DNA from: Nitrospira sp.
GTDB taxonomy: Bacteria; Nitrospirota; Nitrospiria; Nitrospirales; Nitrospiraceae
Direction: 5' to 3'
Assembly: GCA_024760525.1 (NCBI GenBank)
Contig: CP060499.1
Coordinates: 1 to 64,000, forward strand
Length of the DNA: 64,000 nt
Part shown: piece by piece, positions 9,976-18,761 of the stretch
How positions within the stretch are numbered: position 1 is the stretch's first letter
How the letters are laid out: each line of letters opens with the position of its first letter
Translations under genes and position numbers: made by a program
The notes under the pieces: generated by a model
Seen by the model: only the letters and a program-made list of their open reading frames with translations
What the model was told of the DNA's origin: nothing
The model's database searches: none

Positions 9976-11412
9976 CTAGGCAGGAACCGTCTGCTGAGCG
10001 AGGGCCGGCAATCGCAGCGTGAAGACGGAGCCCTTGTTGACGTCACTTGAGACCGAAATGCTCCCGCCGTGGGCGTCCATGATTTCTTTCACGATCGGCA
10101 GTCCAAGTCCGGTCCCGGCCGTATCCTTTGCTCTGGCCCAATCGGTCCGGTAGAATCGCTCGAACAGGTGGGGGATATGTTCCGGTTCGATGCCATGGCC
10201 CGTATCCTCGACCGCCATGGCAACCTCCTGCCCGATCGACTGTAAGCGAACCGTGACAGAACCGCCGGCCGGTGTGTACTGCAGCGCATTGTCGAGCAGA
10301 TTGATCAACGCTTGTTTGAGCCACTGCGCGTCGCCCAGCACGGGCGGAACCGGTTGGGCTTCAAACCTCATGCTGATCTGGTGGTCATCCGCCAACAGCA
10401 TGAGTTCGTCAACGATCTCTTGCACAAGGGGTTCCAAGGCGAGAGGCACGAGATTGACCGGAGGCTTGCTGCTGGTGAATTTCGCCAACGTCAACAATGG
10501 GCGGGTCAGGGCGATGAGCCGCTCCACTTGCTGAAGATTGTTGAGCAGCACTTCGTGATATTCTTCGGTGGTCCGCGCTTTCATGAGCGCCACCTCCAGG
10601 TTGCCCTGTAGGATCGTCAGAGGCGTCTTCATCTCATGGGCGGCGATCTCGCAAAAGTTCCGTTGGACTTCACTGCCTCGTTGGAAATGATCCAACACGG
10701 AATTGACTGCCTGGGTCAGGCGGCGAAATTCCCGATACGGCGAATCCAGCGCCAGCCGTTTTCCAAGGTCGGCTTCCGCCATCGTTTCGGCGCCCGTGCA
10801 CAAGGCCTCGATCGGGGCCAGCACCTTCTTCGCCAGCCAGAGGCTGCCGACCCAGGCGACAAAAAGTGTCGCCCCGGATCCGAGCGCGAGCAGCAACACG
10901 AGGCCATTCAAGGTCTCCTGGTAATGGAGCAGCGATGTTTCCGCCTGCAAGATGTACTGCACATGGTTTCTGCCGACGAGGAAGAGAAACAAGTGCCGCG
11001 CAGGGGTCCCATCGCGCGCGTCGAGGGTGTCGAACAGGATGTTCTTGAGGCGGACTTGTTCACGAACACGAGTGGGGAGCGAATCTTGTTTACCCGCGTG
11101 AGGACTTCTCCACAAAAGCGAGCCGTCGGCTGAAAAGACGCGAAGGGCGTGAGTCACGTCGGGCAGGACATGCTGCTCCGTGCCATTGGGAGTCAACTCG
11201 CTGGTCGAAGCGGTGTCCTTGCCGCCGTGTTCGAAGATCTCCGGATGCCGCTCGACAAACTCGGCCAGCGTCTCCGCCAACACGAGGAGGCGTCCGTCTA
11301 CAAAGCGCTGGAGGAGGATCTCGCTCGCGGCATACACGAGCGCGGAGAACACGAGAAGCCCGGCCATCAGGACCAAGGCGGACCAGCTGATCAAACCGCG
11401 CAGGGATTTCAT
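9976..11412 (-). CDS. Sensor histidine kinase
   Basis: This is the membrane sensor of a two-component system. Residues about 8-30 and 168-195 are membrane helices flanking a 135-residue extracytoplasmic sensor. A HAMP-like linker follows, then the HisKA dimerisation domain with His259 in EIAAHEMKTPL. The HATPase domain has an N box (LINLLDNALQYTP), a G1 box (DTGHGIEPEH) and a G2 box (GTGLGLPIV). The 478 residues are ordinary. It overlaps the regulator gene by 4 bases (ATGA), so the two are translationally coupled. The signal is unknown; the sensor domain shows no motif I recognise. Confidence 0.95.
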   Translation of the reverse strand: MKSLRGLISWSALVLMAGLLVFSALVYAASEILLQRFVDGRLLVLAETLAEFVERHPEIFEHGGKDTASTSELTPNGTEQHVLPDVTHALRVFSADGSLLWRSPHAGKQDSLPTRVREQVRLKNILFDTLDARDGTPARHLFLFLVGRNHVQYILQAETSLLHYQETLNGLVLLLALGSGATLFVAWVGSLWLAKKVLAPIEALCTGAETMAEADLGKRLALDSPYREFRRLTQAVNSVLDHFQRGSEVQRNFCEIAAHEMKTPLTILQGNLEVALMKARTTEEYHEVLLNNLQQVERLIALTRPLLTLAKFTSSKPPVNLVPLALEPLVQEIVDELMLLADDHQISMRFEAQPVPPVLGDAQWLKQALINLLDNALQYTPAGGSVTVRLQSIGQEVAMAVEDTGHGIEPEHIPHLFERFYRTDWARAKDTAGTGLGLPIVKEIMDAHGGSISVSSDVNKGSVFTLRLPALAQQTVPA

Positions 11413-12092
11413 GCCGGTGCGTCCGGCTCTTCGAGCATATACCCTGCGCCGCGCACCGTGGTGATCAAGGGCGGCGAAAAGTCCCGGTCGATCTTCGCGC
11501 GCAGCGCCCGAATGTGGGCATCGACGATGTTCGTCATAGGGTCATAGCTGATATCCCACACATGTCCGATGATCGCGGTTCGCGTCAACACCCGATTCTT
11601 GTTCCGCAAGAGGAACTCCAGCATGGCATACTCCTTGTTCGTCAGGGATATTTCCTGCCCTCCGCGCCAGACACGGTGAGAAGCCGGGTCCAACCTCAGA
11701 TCAGCCGCTTGCAAATGGGCCACTTGCTGGGAACTGCCCCGACGTAGGAGAGATCTGACCCGGGCGAGGAATTCCACAAAAGCGAACGGCTTTGCCAGGA
11801 ATTGATCCGCGCCCGTTTCAAAACCGGATACCTTGGTCTCCACTGTATTGCGCGCGGTCAACAGGAGCACCGGAGTCATGATGCCCTTGTCTCGAACACG
11901 GCGGCAGAGGGCGAGGCCGTCAAGCTTGGGCAGCATGATGTCGAGAATCAGGAGGTCGTAAGGGTTTCCCAACGCCAATGCCAAGCCTTCCTCGCCGTCG
12001 GCGGCTGCGTCCACGATATACTGTTCCTCTTTCAATCCTTTTCTGATGAATTGAGCCAGATCCACATCGTCTTCAACCAACAGTATTCGCAT
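11409..12092 (-). CDS. OmpR/PhoB-family response regulator
   Basis: The receiver domain has the acidic pair in LLVEDD, the phosphoacceptor Asp51 (LILDIMLP), a Thr in LLLTARN and Lys in LAKPF. The C-terminal winged-helix domain carries SLTNKEYAMLEFLLRN and the typical GAGYMLE end. I prefer the ATG at 12092, with GAGG upstream; an in-frame ATG at 12110 would add six residues. It is the first gene of the pair with the overlapping kinase. Confidence 0.95.
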   Translation of the reverse strand: MRILLVEDDVDLAQFIRKGLKEEQYIVDAAADGEEGLALALGNPYDLLILDIMLPKLDGLALCRRVRDKGIMTPVLLLTARNTVETKVSGFETGADQFLAKPFAFVEFLARVRSLLRRGSSQQVAHLQAADLRLDPASHRVWRGGQEISLTNKEYAMLEFLLRNKNRVLTRTAIIGHVWDISYDPMTNIVDAHIRALRAKIDRDFSPPLITTVRGAGYMLEEPDAPA

Positions 12093-12147
12093 AGCTACCT
12101 CATTCCTCATCGCCGGACCATAGAGATCCGGCTGAGGACGCTGCGGG

Positions 12148-12765
12148 TCAACAGAAGCCGGTTCTGCAGTCCGTGACCACCAGGTTGGCGGCTTTCTCGC
12201 CTACATCCAGATCCATGGTCGACCAGGCTATTCCGATCGCCCGTTCATCTTGATGAGCTCCGCTTCCTCCCTCCAGGAGACTGACAATATAATACCGTCC
12301 CGCGGGAACCTTCGTGAACCAGAAGTGGCCGGTTGGGTTTGCCCTCGTCGTACGAAGATAGGGAGCAAGTCGCTTTTCAGTCAGAAGCTGGGTCAGGACC
12401 GTGCGGAGACAATCGGCAAACGGAACGGGAGGATCAGGAGACTCCGTCGATGACGCTTCGCCCTTTGAAGCGCAGGGGCTTGTTCGGACGTTCCGGTCGA
12501 ACCAATAGCGGGTATATTGAATGACCGGAATCAAGTACACCGGGACACCTGCCTGAGTGAGGGCTTTCCCAGAGGGTGCACTCAAGAACACTTGTCCGGT
12601 TGCCGTGCCTCGACCTTTAGGCTTGTAAGGGAAGAGCTCTTTCTCATTCAGTGTCGGTGGGTTCGATGGGCCGGACTCCAACGCATGTGCCGATAGAACA
12701 GACGAGCTCGCGATGAGGAAGAACCATGCGAGACAGCGCGCGAGCTGGATACGATGCCACGTCAT
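12148..12765 (-). CDS. Secreted protein of unknown function, possible Ig-like fold
   Basis: The first 29 residues form a signal peptide (basic MTWHRIQLAR, a hydrophobic core, then a SAHA-L-E cleavage region). The rest (about 175 residues) contains ATGQVFLSAPSGKALTQAGVPVYLIPV and VPAGRYYIVSLLEGG. These resemble carboxypeptidase-regulatory-like or transthyretin-like beta domains, in which small variable loops sit on a beta sandwich. The start codon overlaps the stop of the FTR gene (ATGA), so the two genes are translated together. The role is unknown. Confidence 0.75.
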   Translation of the reverse strand: MTWHRIQLARCLAWFFLIASSSVLSAHALESGPSNPPTLNEKELFPYKPKGRGTATGQVFLSAPSGKALTQAGVPVYLIPVIQYTRYWFDRNVRTSPCASKGEASSTESPDPPVPFADCLRTVLTQLLTEKRLAPYLRTTRANPTGHFWFTKVPAGRYYIVSLLEGGSGAHQDERAIGIAWSTMDLDVGEKAANLVVTDCRTGFC

Positions 12766-13202
12766 GTCGTGGAAGCCGGCGCGGTCGCGGACTCCTCCGG
12801 GACAGTTGGAGAGGAGACGGCCTTATGTTTCAGTGCCCGGCCTTTGTCCGGGGTCGGATCAGTGACCACTCCGTACACTTCTCGACCTTCGTGGCCTTCC
12901 GGCAAATATTCCGTAATCGGCATCCCATCCTCGCGAACGAATAAGAGACAGTGGCAGTACTTGTAAATCTGCATTTCGTCGCAAGCACAGATCCACCGGC
13001 GGAGCTTGGCTTCGGCTTCTTTGTCTTTGTAAAAGTTGCAAGGGCAGAGCGGTTTTCCGAGTTCGTCCACATGAGACGCTAATCCTTTAATGACCGCTTC
13101 CGTCACGGCGGCATTCGGATGCATCGCGGTTCCGCTTTTCTCGGCAAAATTCTTTACGAACTTCTGCATCTTATCGAGACTCTCCTGCGTGGGTTCGGCC
13201 AT
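12762..13202 (-). CDS. Ferredoxin:thioredoxin reductase catalytic (beta) subunit family
   Basis: The cysteine pattern CPC-X16-CAC-X8-CHC (Cys53/55, Cys72/74, Cys83/85) is exactly the spacing of the FTR catalytic subunit. That subunit binds a 4Fe-4S cluster next to a redox-active disulfide and reduces thioredoxins with electrons from ferredoxin. The middle CPC is CAC here. I chose the ATG at 13202 (146 residues) because AGGAGGAGATTC precedes it. A Pro/Ala/Thr-rich tail follows residue 120. No variable (alpha) subunit is adjacent. Coupling to the next, secreted-protein gene (4-base overlap) is unusual. Confidence 0.88.
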   Translation of the reverse strand: MAEPTQESLDKMQKFVKNFAEKSGTAMHPNAAVTEAVIKGLASHVDELGKPLCPCNFYKDKEAEAKLRRWICACDEMQIYKYCHCLLFVREDGMPITEYLPEGHEGREVYGVVTDPTPDKGRALKHKAVSSPTVPEESATAPASTT

Positions 13203-13301
13203 GAATCTCCTCCTCTGAACCAAGATGGGCAGAACGGCTAGTTTACAAGGGAAATTCGCTTCTTTACAATCCATCACTTCTGCCGAATCAAGTGACGGAT
13301 T

Positions 13302-16298
13302 ATGAGACACGTTTCAAGCCGACAACGCTTACTACAACGGCTGGTTCCCGAACTGGGTGCGACGGGTGCTGAACCATTCGTCACGCGCTTGACCCAGGCA
13401 GCGGGCAAACCGGATGCGGAAGCGCAGGTCCTGACCCTGCTCGATGAACTCGAAGAATTATCCGAGAAAACGGCTTGTGCGGCGATCGCTGCGTTTCCTG
13501 AGCTCGATCGGCGCGCCGGACTCTCGCACATCCTGCTCTGGCTCGATCTTGGAGTCGCACTGGCGCAGACATCAGGCGCCTCCGCGCTCAAATATTTCAA
13601 GGATAGTCCCTTGGTCCTCAGCCTGATCGAGAAGGCCGATGCGCGCACGGAGGTCTTGACGATCGGTCTGGAAGTCGCCGAGCAAGATGCCAACGTGGCG
13701 CTCGAATACGTGCGACACGCGCCGGAGATTCTGTCCGCCATGCACCCAGATCACCTGCGGCCATGGCTCGAGATCGGTATTGAACTGACGGCCATCAATG
13801 TGGTGGTCGGGCTGGAGTTCATCAGGCAAATCTCCCGGCTGGCTTCTGTCCTGCCGTTTGAAAGCGTTCGCGACTGGGCGACACTGGGCATGAAATTGAT
13901 CGTGCCGAACAGCCTCGGGAAGCCGGACTACGTCGGGACACTGGAATTTCTCAGGACAAGCCCGACGATTCTCGGAGAGATCGAAGACCCAACCGTCCGC
14001 GCAAAGGTCGTGTCCCTGTGTCTCGTGCTGACCGAGCAGTCACCCGAATCCGGGATGACCTGGCTCACAGAGTCGCCGCGGGTTTTGCGAGCGGTGCCTT
14101 CGATGGAATGGAAGCTCAGGCTGTTGCAGTACGGCTCCTTGCTTGCCGAGAAACACGCGGGGGCGACGCTCGAGTACCTTCGTCGTGCCGCGGAACTCAT
14201 CACACTGATCGGAGATGGTCCTGAGGCAGTGTCGAGATTCGACAATTGGTTTAGGGCCGGGATGGAAGTGCTGGCATATAGTCCGGACGGAGCGCGCGCC
14301 TATTTTGCCGTAGAGTCTCGGAAAGCATTGGCTTCGGTCGAGCAAGCGCTGAGCGGTGTGCCGTTCCGGCAGGTCGCTCAAAGACTGAAGCTGTTCGTCC
14401 AAGGGCTGTGCGGTCGTGACGTGGCCGTCATGGCCATGCAAGATTCATTGATGTCCCCGTCCCGCGCGATGGTCGGTGCCGACGGGTGGACCATTTCCTT
14501 CCCCGCGTTGCTCCGTCGGTATCCCACGGCTGCGGAGAACGAGCGATTGTATCTTGTAATGGCGGCACATGAGGCGGGGCACGTGGAGTTCGGTACGTAT
14601 CGGCTCAGGCTCGAAGCCCTTGCCGATCTGATCGAAGCCGTTCGACATCGGTACAGTCGATCCGATCAGGCGAGGCCCGAGACGCTGGCTGACCTGTTTC
14701 GACTCTACCCGGACCCGGCTCTCGTACAAAACCTCTGGATGGTGCTCGAAGATGCGCGTGTCGAATTCTTGCTGCAAACGGAGTATCCGGGCCTCAGGTA
14801 CGACCTGGCGCGATTGGCGGCGGAATCCATCACCCCGCGCGATCCGGCTCAGGGTGTGGCCCCGAAGGAATTGGTCGTCGATTGTCTCCTCAGGCTATCC
14901 ACAGGTGACGCAGAACATTCCGCTGTGCCAAAGGCCCTCACGGAAGAAGTCTCCATCCTCTGGGGAATGTGTCGGGCCGTGCTGAAGGCTACAGCCACGG
15001 CGGAGGAAACGGTTCGTGTGGTCGATGCGGTCTATGTTCGGCTGGAAGAGTTGCTTGTGGCCCGCGGCGAGATGATCCACATAGAGCGGCACGAGGAGCG
15101 GAAGGATCAGGAAGCTGGGGACACACGACAGGAACCGCCGAGCGACCAATACCGTACGGTAGTTGATCTGGCCTATCGTGGCTCGATGAATCCGGAGTTC
15201 ATCAGATGGCATCAGGACCACGTCGAACAGAAACATGAGACTCCAGCACAAGCAGACGGTTCGGTACCTCAGGATGTCCTGCTCGGGGAACAACAGTCCG
15301 CAGGCAGAGAATTATTGAGCGAGGGGCGTTCATTGCCGTCGGTTGTGGAAGAATGCCTGACGCGCGAGGCCGATACGCAGTCAATCCGGGAGACAACAGT
15401 TCATGAGCAGCGGGCTGTCCTCTACCCTGAATGGGACTATCGGATTGACGACTACAGGATGAATTGGTGCCGAGTGGTAGAACGACCCGCGGACTTTGGG
15501 TCTGACGAGTTCGTCACGGTGACATTGGCTGCCCAGCGGAGTATCGTGAGGTCTCTGCGCCGGTACTTTGAAGGGTTGCGTCCTCCCGCGCTCCGCCGCG
15601 TCGCCAGGCAAGACGACGGGGACGAGGTGGATTTCGATGCCGTCGTCCGGCGAACAGGGGAGCAGCGCGCGGGAATGGAAGGCGACGATCGTGTGTACAT
15701 TCGTCGAGAAAAAAGAGAACGCGACGTGGCGGCGGCCTTCCTCGTCGACATCAGTGGATCGACCAGCCGAGAGCTCGGAAACGGTCGGCGAGTCATCGAC
15801 ATTGAGAAGGAAGGTCTTGTGCTGCTCTGTGAAGCACTCGATGCCATCGGTGATCAGTTTGGACTGTATGCCTATTCCGGCCGAGGACGCGAGGTGGTCG
15901 ATTTTCTCACGATCAAAGATTTTGACGATCGTCTTGGAGCCTCGACGGCTCATCGGCTGGGAGGCTTGGCCCCACGTCATCAGAACCGAGACGGAGCGGC
16001 AATCCGTCATGCCACGGCGAAGCTGTTGATGCGGGACGTGAAGACCCGCATTCTCATGCTCCTGAGTGACGGACGGCCCTTGGACGACCAGTATAAGGAC
16101 GACTATTCCTTGGAAGACACGAAGGCGGCGCTGCGCGAGGCAAGACGACAGGGAGTCGACACCTTTTGCGTGACGATCGATCGGGAGGCGGAGAGTTATC
16201 TTCACCGCATGTATGCCGGGGCTCAGTATTGCGTCATCAGCAGTGTCGAGGCTCTTCCGATGAAACTGCCTCGCATTTACAGGCAATTGACGGCGTAA
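13302..16298 (+). CDS. NorD/CbbO-type VWA domain protein
   Basis: This 998-residue protein has a long helical-repeat N-terminal region (about residues 1-350, with recurring leucine-rich helices around LEYVRHAPE and LEFIRQIS). A central part follows with AAHEAGHVEFGTYR. The C-terminal von Willebrand factor A domain has the metal site DISGSTS at Asp816 and LLSDGRPLDDQY later. This order is that of NorD (nitric oxide reductase activation) and CbbO (Rubisco activation), which work with a MoxR-type AAA+ ATPase. No NorQ/CbbQ gene is in this neighbourhood, so the client enzyme cannot be named. The HEAGH stretch resembles a zincin motif; whether it is active is unknown. Confidence 0.85.
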   Translation: MRHVSSRQRLLQRLVPELGATGAEPFVTRLTQAAGKPDAEAQVLTLLDELEELSEKTACAAIAAFPELDRRAGLSHILLWLDLGVALAQTSGASALKYFKDSPLVLSLIEKADARTEVLTIGLEVAEQDANVALEYVRHAPEILSAMHPDHLRPWLEIGIELTAINVVVGLEFIRQISRLASVLPFESVRDWATLGMKLIVPNSLGKPDYVGTLEFLRTSPTILGEIEDPTVRAKVVSLCLVLTEQSPESGMTWLTESPRVLRAVPSMEWKLRLLQYGSLLAEKHAGATLEYLRRAAELITLIGDGPEAVSRFDNWFRAGMEVLAYSPDGARAYFAVESRKALASVEQALSGVPFRQVAQRLKLFVQGLCGRDVAVMAMQDSLMSPSRAMVGADGWTISFPALLRRYPTAAENERLYLVMAAHEAGHVEFGTYRLRLEALADLIEAVRHRYSRSDQARPETLADLFRLYPDPALVQNLWMVLEDARVEFLLQTEYPGLRYDLARLAAESITPRDPAQGVAPKELVVDCLLRLSTGDAEHSAVPKALTEEVSILWGMCRAVLKATATAEETVRVVDAVYVRLEELLVARGEMIHIERHEERKDQEAGDTRQEPPSDQYRTVVDLAYRGSMNPEFIRWHQDHVEQKHETPAQADGSVPQDVLLGEQQSAGRELLSEGRSLPSVVEECLTREADTQSIRETTVHEQRAVLYPEWDYRIDDYRMNWCRVVERPADFGSDEFVTVTLAAQRSIVRSLRRYFEGLRPPALRRVARQDDGDEVDFDAVVRRTGEQRAGMEGDDRVYIRREKRERDVAAAFLVDISGSTSRELGNGRRVIDIEKEGLVLLCEALDAIGDQFGLYAYSGRGREVVDFLTIKDFDDRLGASTAHRLGGLAPRHQNRDGAAIRHATAKLLMRDVKTRILMLLSDGRPLDDQYKDDYSLEDTKAALREARRQGVDTFCVTIDREAESYLHRMYAGAQYCVISSVEALPMKLPRIYRQLTA

Positions 16299-16312
16299 CC
16301 AAAGTCACACGC

Positions 16313-16723
16313 ATGACCAACTCGATCGGAAAGCCGACGGTCCCCGCATGGTTGTATAAGCTCTTCACGGGGCATCAATATCCCTATGTCCGCCGATCGG
16401 CCAAGTTTGGACAGGTGGTGAAACCAGGTGAAGACCGGCCGGAGCCGACGAAGGAGATGATCGAGGCCAAATTCTGGGAGATCTATCCGCGTTGCCGGGT
16501 AAAAGTGCTGCAGGAAGTCAAAGAGGGTATGATCGTGGTCTTTCATGACCTGCGTGAGTATCCTCCAGGTGGCTTTCAAGAACTCGTCGACAATCCGGAG
16601 GAATTTCTAGCAAGAACTTTCGGCAAGAAGAAGATCAAGGTCAATTTCTATGACGACGAGAATTTCGTCTGTACGATCAACTTCAAAGTTGGGGGCTGGA
16701 CCGAACACGAGGGTGGGCATTGA
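16313..16723 (+). CDS. Hypothetical protein, 136 aa
   Basis: I do not recognise this protein. It is a soluble 136-residue chain with no signal peptide or membrane helix, rich in Lys, Glu and aromatics (for example WEIYPRCRVKVLQEVKEGM and EFLARTFGKKKIKVNFYDD). I chose the ATG at 16313, which lies 14 bases after the norD-like stop; the close spacing suggests co-transcription and a possibly related role. The ribosome site is weak. Confidence 0.7.
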   Translation: MTNSIGKPTVPAWLYKLFTGHQYPYVRRSAKFGQVVKPGEDRPEPTKEMIEAKFWEIYPRCRVKVLQEVKEGMIVVFHDLREYPPGGFQELVDNPEEFLARTFGKKKIKVNFYDDENFVCTINFKVGGWTEHEGGH

Positions 16724-16872
16724 CGGTCTCAGAATGTCTTGTGTGCTCGCGTACCGCGCATGCTCGTTCATCGGATTTGCCACTATGGGCGGTGCTCGGT
16801 GCATGCGCAATGAAAGACATCCCGAGACTGTCAGCTGGGTGGACGAAGAAAAGAATATAGGATTGAGGTGAG

Positions 16873-17814
16873 ATGATGGCACGACCTAAAATCACGGTGG
16901 TAGGCGCGGGAAACGTCGGAGGGACGACAGCGCAGCGATTGGCGGAGAAGAATCTCTACAACGTGGTGCTCGTCGATATTGTCCATGGGGTCCCGCAGGG
17001 AAAGGCGCTCGATATTTCCCAAGCGGGGCCGGTTTGCGGGTATGACACGCGTGTCGTCGGCACCAACGATTACACGGACACCGCTGGATCCTCGATCGCC
17101 GTCATCACGTCCGGCATGCCGAGAAAGCCGGGCATGAGTCGCGACGAATTGTTGGCGACGAACGCGAAGATCGTGAAATCCGTCGTCTCGGAGTTGGTAT
17201 CCCGCTCGCCGGATATCATCCTGATCCTCGTGACCAATCCCCTGGATGCCATGGTCCATGTGGCGCGCCGCGTCAGCGGTCTTCCCAAATCGAAAATCAT
17301 CGGAATGGCCGGCGTGTTGGACTCGGCGAGAATGCGCACCTTCATCGCCGCTGAACTGGATGTGTCCGTGACAGACGTCCAGGCAATGGTATTGGGGGGG
17401 CACGGCGACACGATGGTGCCGCTGCCACGGTATACGACCGTGAAAGGAAGACCGGTGTCTGAACTCATGTCGAAAGAGAAGCTGGACGCCATCGTCAAGC
17501 GAACGCGCGATGGAGGGGCCGAAATCGTCGGCTTGTTGAAAACAGGCAGTGCGTTCTATGCGCCGTCCGCCTCGGCCGTGGCTATGGTTGAGGCCATCCA
17601 CAAGGACCAGAAGCAGGTGATGCCCTGCGCGGTGCTGTGCGATGGTGAGTATGGACTGAAAGATGTGGTGGTCGGGGTTCCGGTCAAGATCGGACGGGGC
17701 GGAGCGGAAGAGGTTCTCGAATATGAACTGACCGGTGACGAACGAACGGCGTTGGAAACGTCGGCCAACGCGGTACGGGAACTTTGTCACACCGTCGACC
17801 GGCTGATGAGCTAG
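16873..17814 (+). CDS. mdh: Malate dehydrogenase
   Basis: This is NAD-dependent malate dehydrogenase, interconverting malate and oxaloacetate in the (possibly reductive) citric acid cycle. The N-terminal Rossmann motif is VVGAGNVGGTTAQ. Substrate-binding arginines lie in GMPRKPGMSRDE, where the Arg distinguishes malate from lactate dehydrogenases. The catalytic pair is Asp in LDSARMRT and His in LGGHGDTMVPL. The 313 residues fit the LDH-like MDH group. Two adjacent ATGs (16873, 16876) follow GAGGTGAG. Confidence 0.96.
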   Translation: MMARPKITVVGAGNVGGTTAQRLAEKNLYNVVLVDIVHGVPQGKALDISQAGPVCGYDTRVVGTNDYTDTAGSSIAVITSGMPRKPGMSRDELLATNAKIVKSVVSELVSRSPDIILILVTNPLDAMVHVARRVSGLPKSKIIGMAGVLDSARMRTFIAAELDVSVTDVQAMVLGGHGDTMVPLPRYTTVKGRPVSELMSKEKLDAIVKRTRDGGAEIVGLLKTGSAFYAPSASAVAMVEAIHKDQKQVMPCAVLCDGEYGLKDVVVGVPVKIGRGGAEEVLEYELTGDERTALETSANAVRELCHTVDRLMS

Positions 17815-17960
17815 GATAGCTATCACGAATCCGTTCATTCAAAAGCGGCGATACGGGCACGCGTCGCGATGATGAGGCCGTTCGTCCGCTTGACATTCGG
17901 AGAAACGCTGCAGTACAGACATCGGATTAGACAGTCAACCGTTGGAGGAGAGAGGGAGCT

Positions 17961-18548
17961 ATGAAATTTCTTGAAGATCCGATGCAGACGATGTGGGTTG
18001 GATTTGGCCTCACCGTCGTATTGATAATGATATATCTGGGCTTAACCGGCATTGGCGCGGGTGAAGCCGAGTGGGCCTCCTTGATCCTTCGTTGGGTTCA
18101 CTTCCTGGCCGGGATCACGTGGATCGGGCTTCTCTATTTCTTCAACTTGATCAATGCCGCCTTCTTGAAAAGCCTGGATGGGCCGACCAAGAATATCGTG
18201 ATCCCGAAACTCATGCCGGCGGCGCTCAATTGGTTCCGGCATGGAGCCACCGTGACCGTGATCGCGGGTGTGTTGTTGTACGGCCACATGTATCACAAAG
18301 GCGGAACGGGAGCCGTGGCCTTGGCGATCGGTGGGCTGCTCGGGATCATCATGATGGGCAATGTCCATGGGATTATCTGGCCGAACCAGAAGAAGATTAT
18401 TGCCGCAGTCAACGCCGCGGCGCAGGGGACGCCGGCACCGCCCGAGATGGCTCAATGGGGGCGGACCGCATTGCTGGCCTCTCGTGTGAATTTCATGCTC
18501 TCGATTCCCATGCTGTTTTTCATGGGAGCCGGTAGCCATTTTCGCTAA
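17961..18548 (+). CDS. Urate-oxidase-N-terminal-like integral membrane protein
   Basis: The 195-residue protein has about four to five membrane helices. Its conserved features match the membrane domain found at the N-terminus of PuuD-type urate oxidases (Urate_ox_N): a WVHFLAGITWIGLLYFFNL helix, a central NWFRHGA, NVHGIIWPNQKK, and SRVNFMLSIPMLFFMGAGSHF at the end. Histidines in the helices could bind haem. The cytochrome-c part of full-length PuuD is missing. Standalone versions are known but their role is unclear to me. GGAGGAGAGAGGG precedes the ATG. Confidence 0.8.
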   Translation: MKFLEDPMQTMWVGFGLTVVLIMIYLGLTGIGAGEAEWASLILRWVHFLAGITWIGLLYFFNLINAAFLKSLDGPTKNIVIPKLMPAALNWFRHGATVTVIAGVLLYGHMYHKGGTGAVALAIGGLLGIIMMGNVHGIIWPNQKKIIAAVNAAAQGTPAPPEMAQWGRTALLASRVNFMLSIPMLFFMGAGSHFR

Positions 18549-18556
18549 GAACTCGG

Positions 18557-18585
18557 TTCGCCGGTGAGCTCGGCTCACCGGCGAA
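18557..18585 (+). terminator. Hairpin after the membrane-protein gene
   Basis: A perfect 13-base inverted repeat (TTCGCCGGTGAGC, a 3-base loop, and its complement) begins nine bases after the stop codon. The following GGTTT has only a short T run, so it is a strong hairpin but a weak classical terminator. Confidence 0.65.
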
Positions 18586-18761
18586 GGTTTCGGTCGCGAC
18601 CTCCATACCGCTCCTCTGCCCTCTATGCCCAGCCTCGGACTAGGCCCCCTAGGCCTAACTGCTTGAGATTCAGGCCCATTTGAGGCCGCTTGCCTTGACG
18701 GATGAAGAGATAGAGCCGTATAGTACGACCTTAACCTTGAGAGCCTATAGATAGGTCAGCT

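Noticed and set aside
15381..16286. Minus-strand frame (301 codons) opposite the norD-like gene
   Set aside because: Antisense to the conserved VWA domain; no ribosome site and no family resemblance.
16831..17838. Minus-strand frame (335 codons) opposite mdh
   Set aside because: It covers the whole of mdh in antisense; His/Arg-rich shadow composition.
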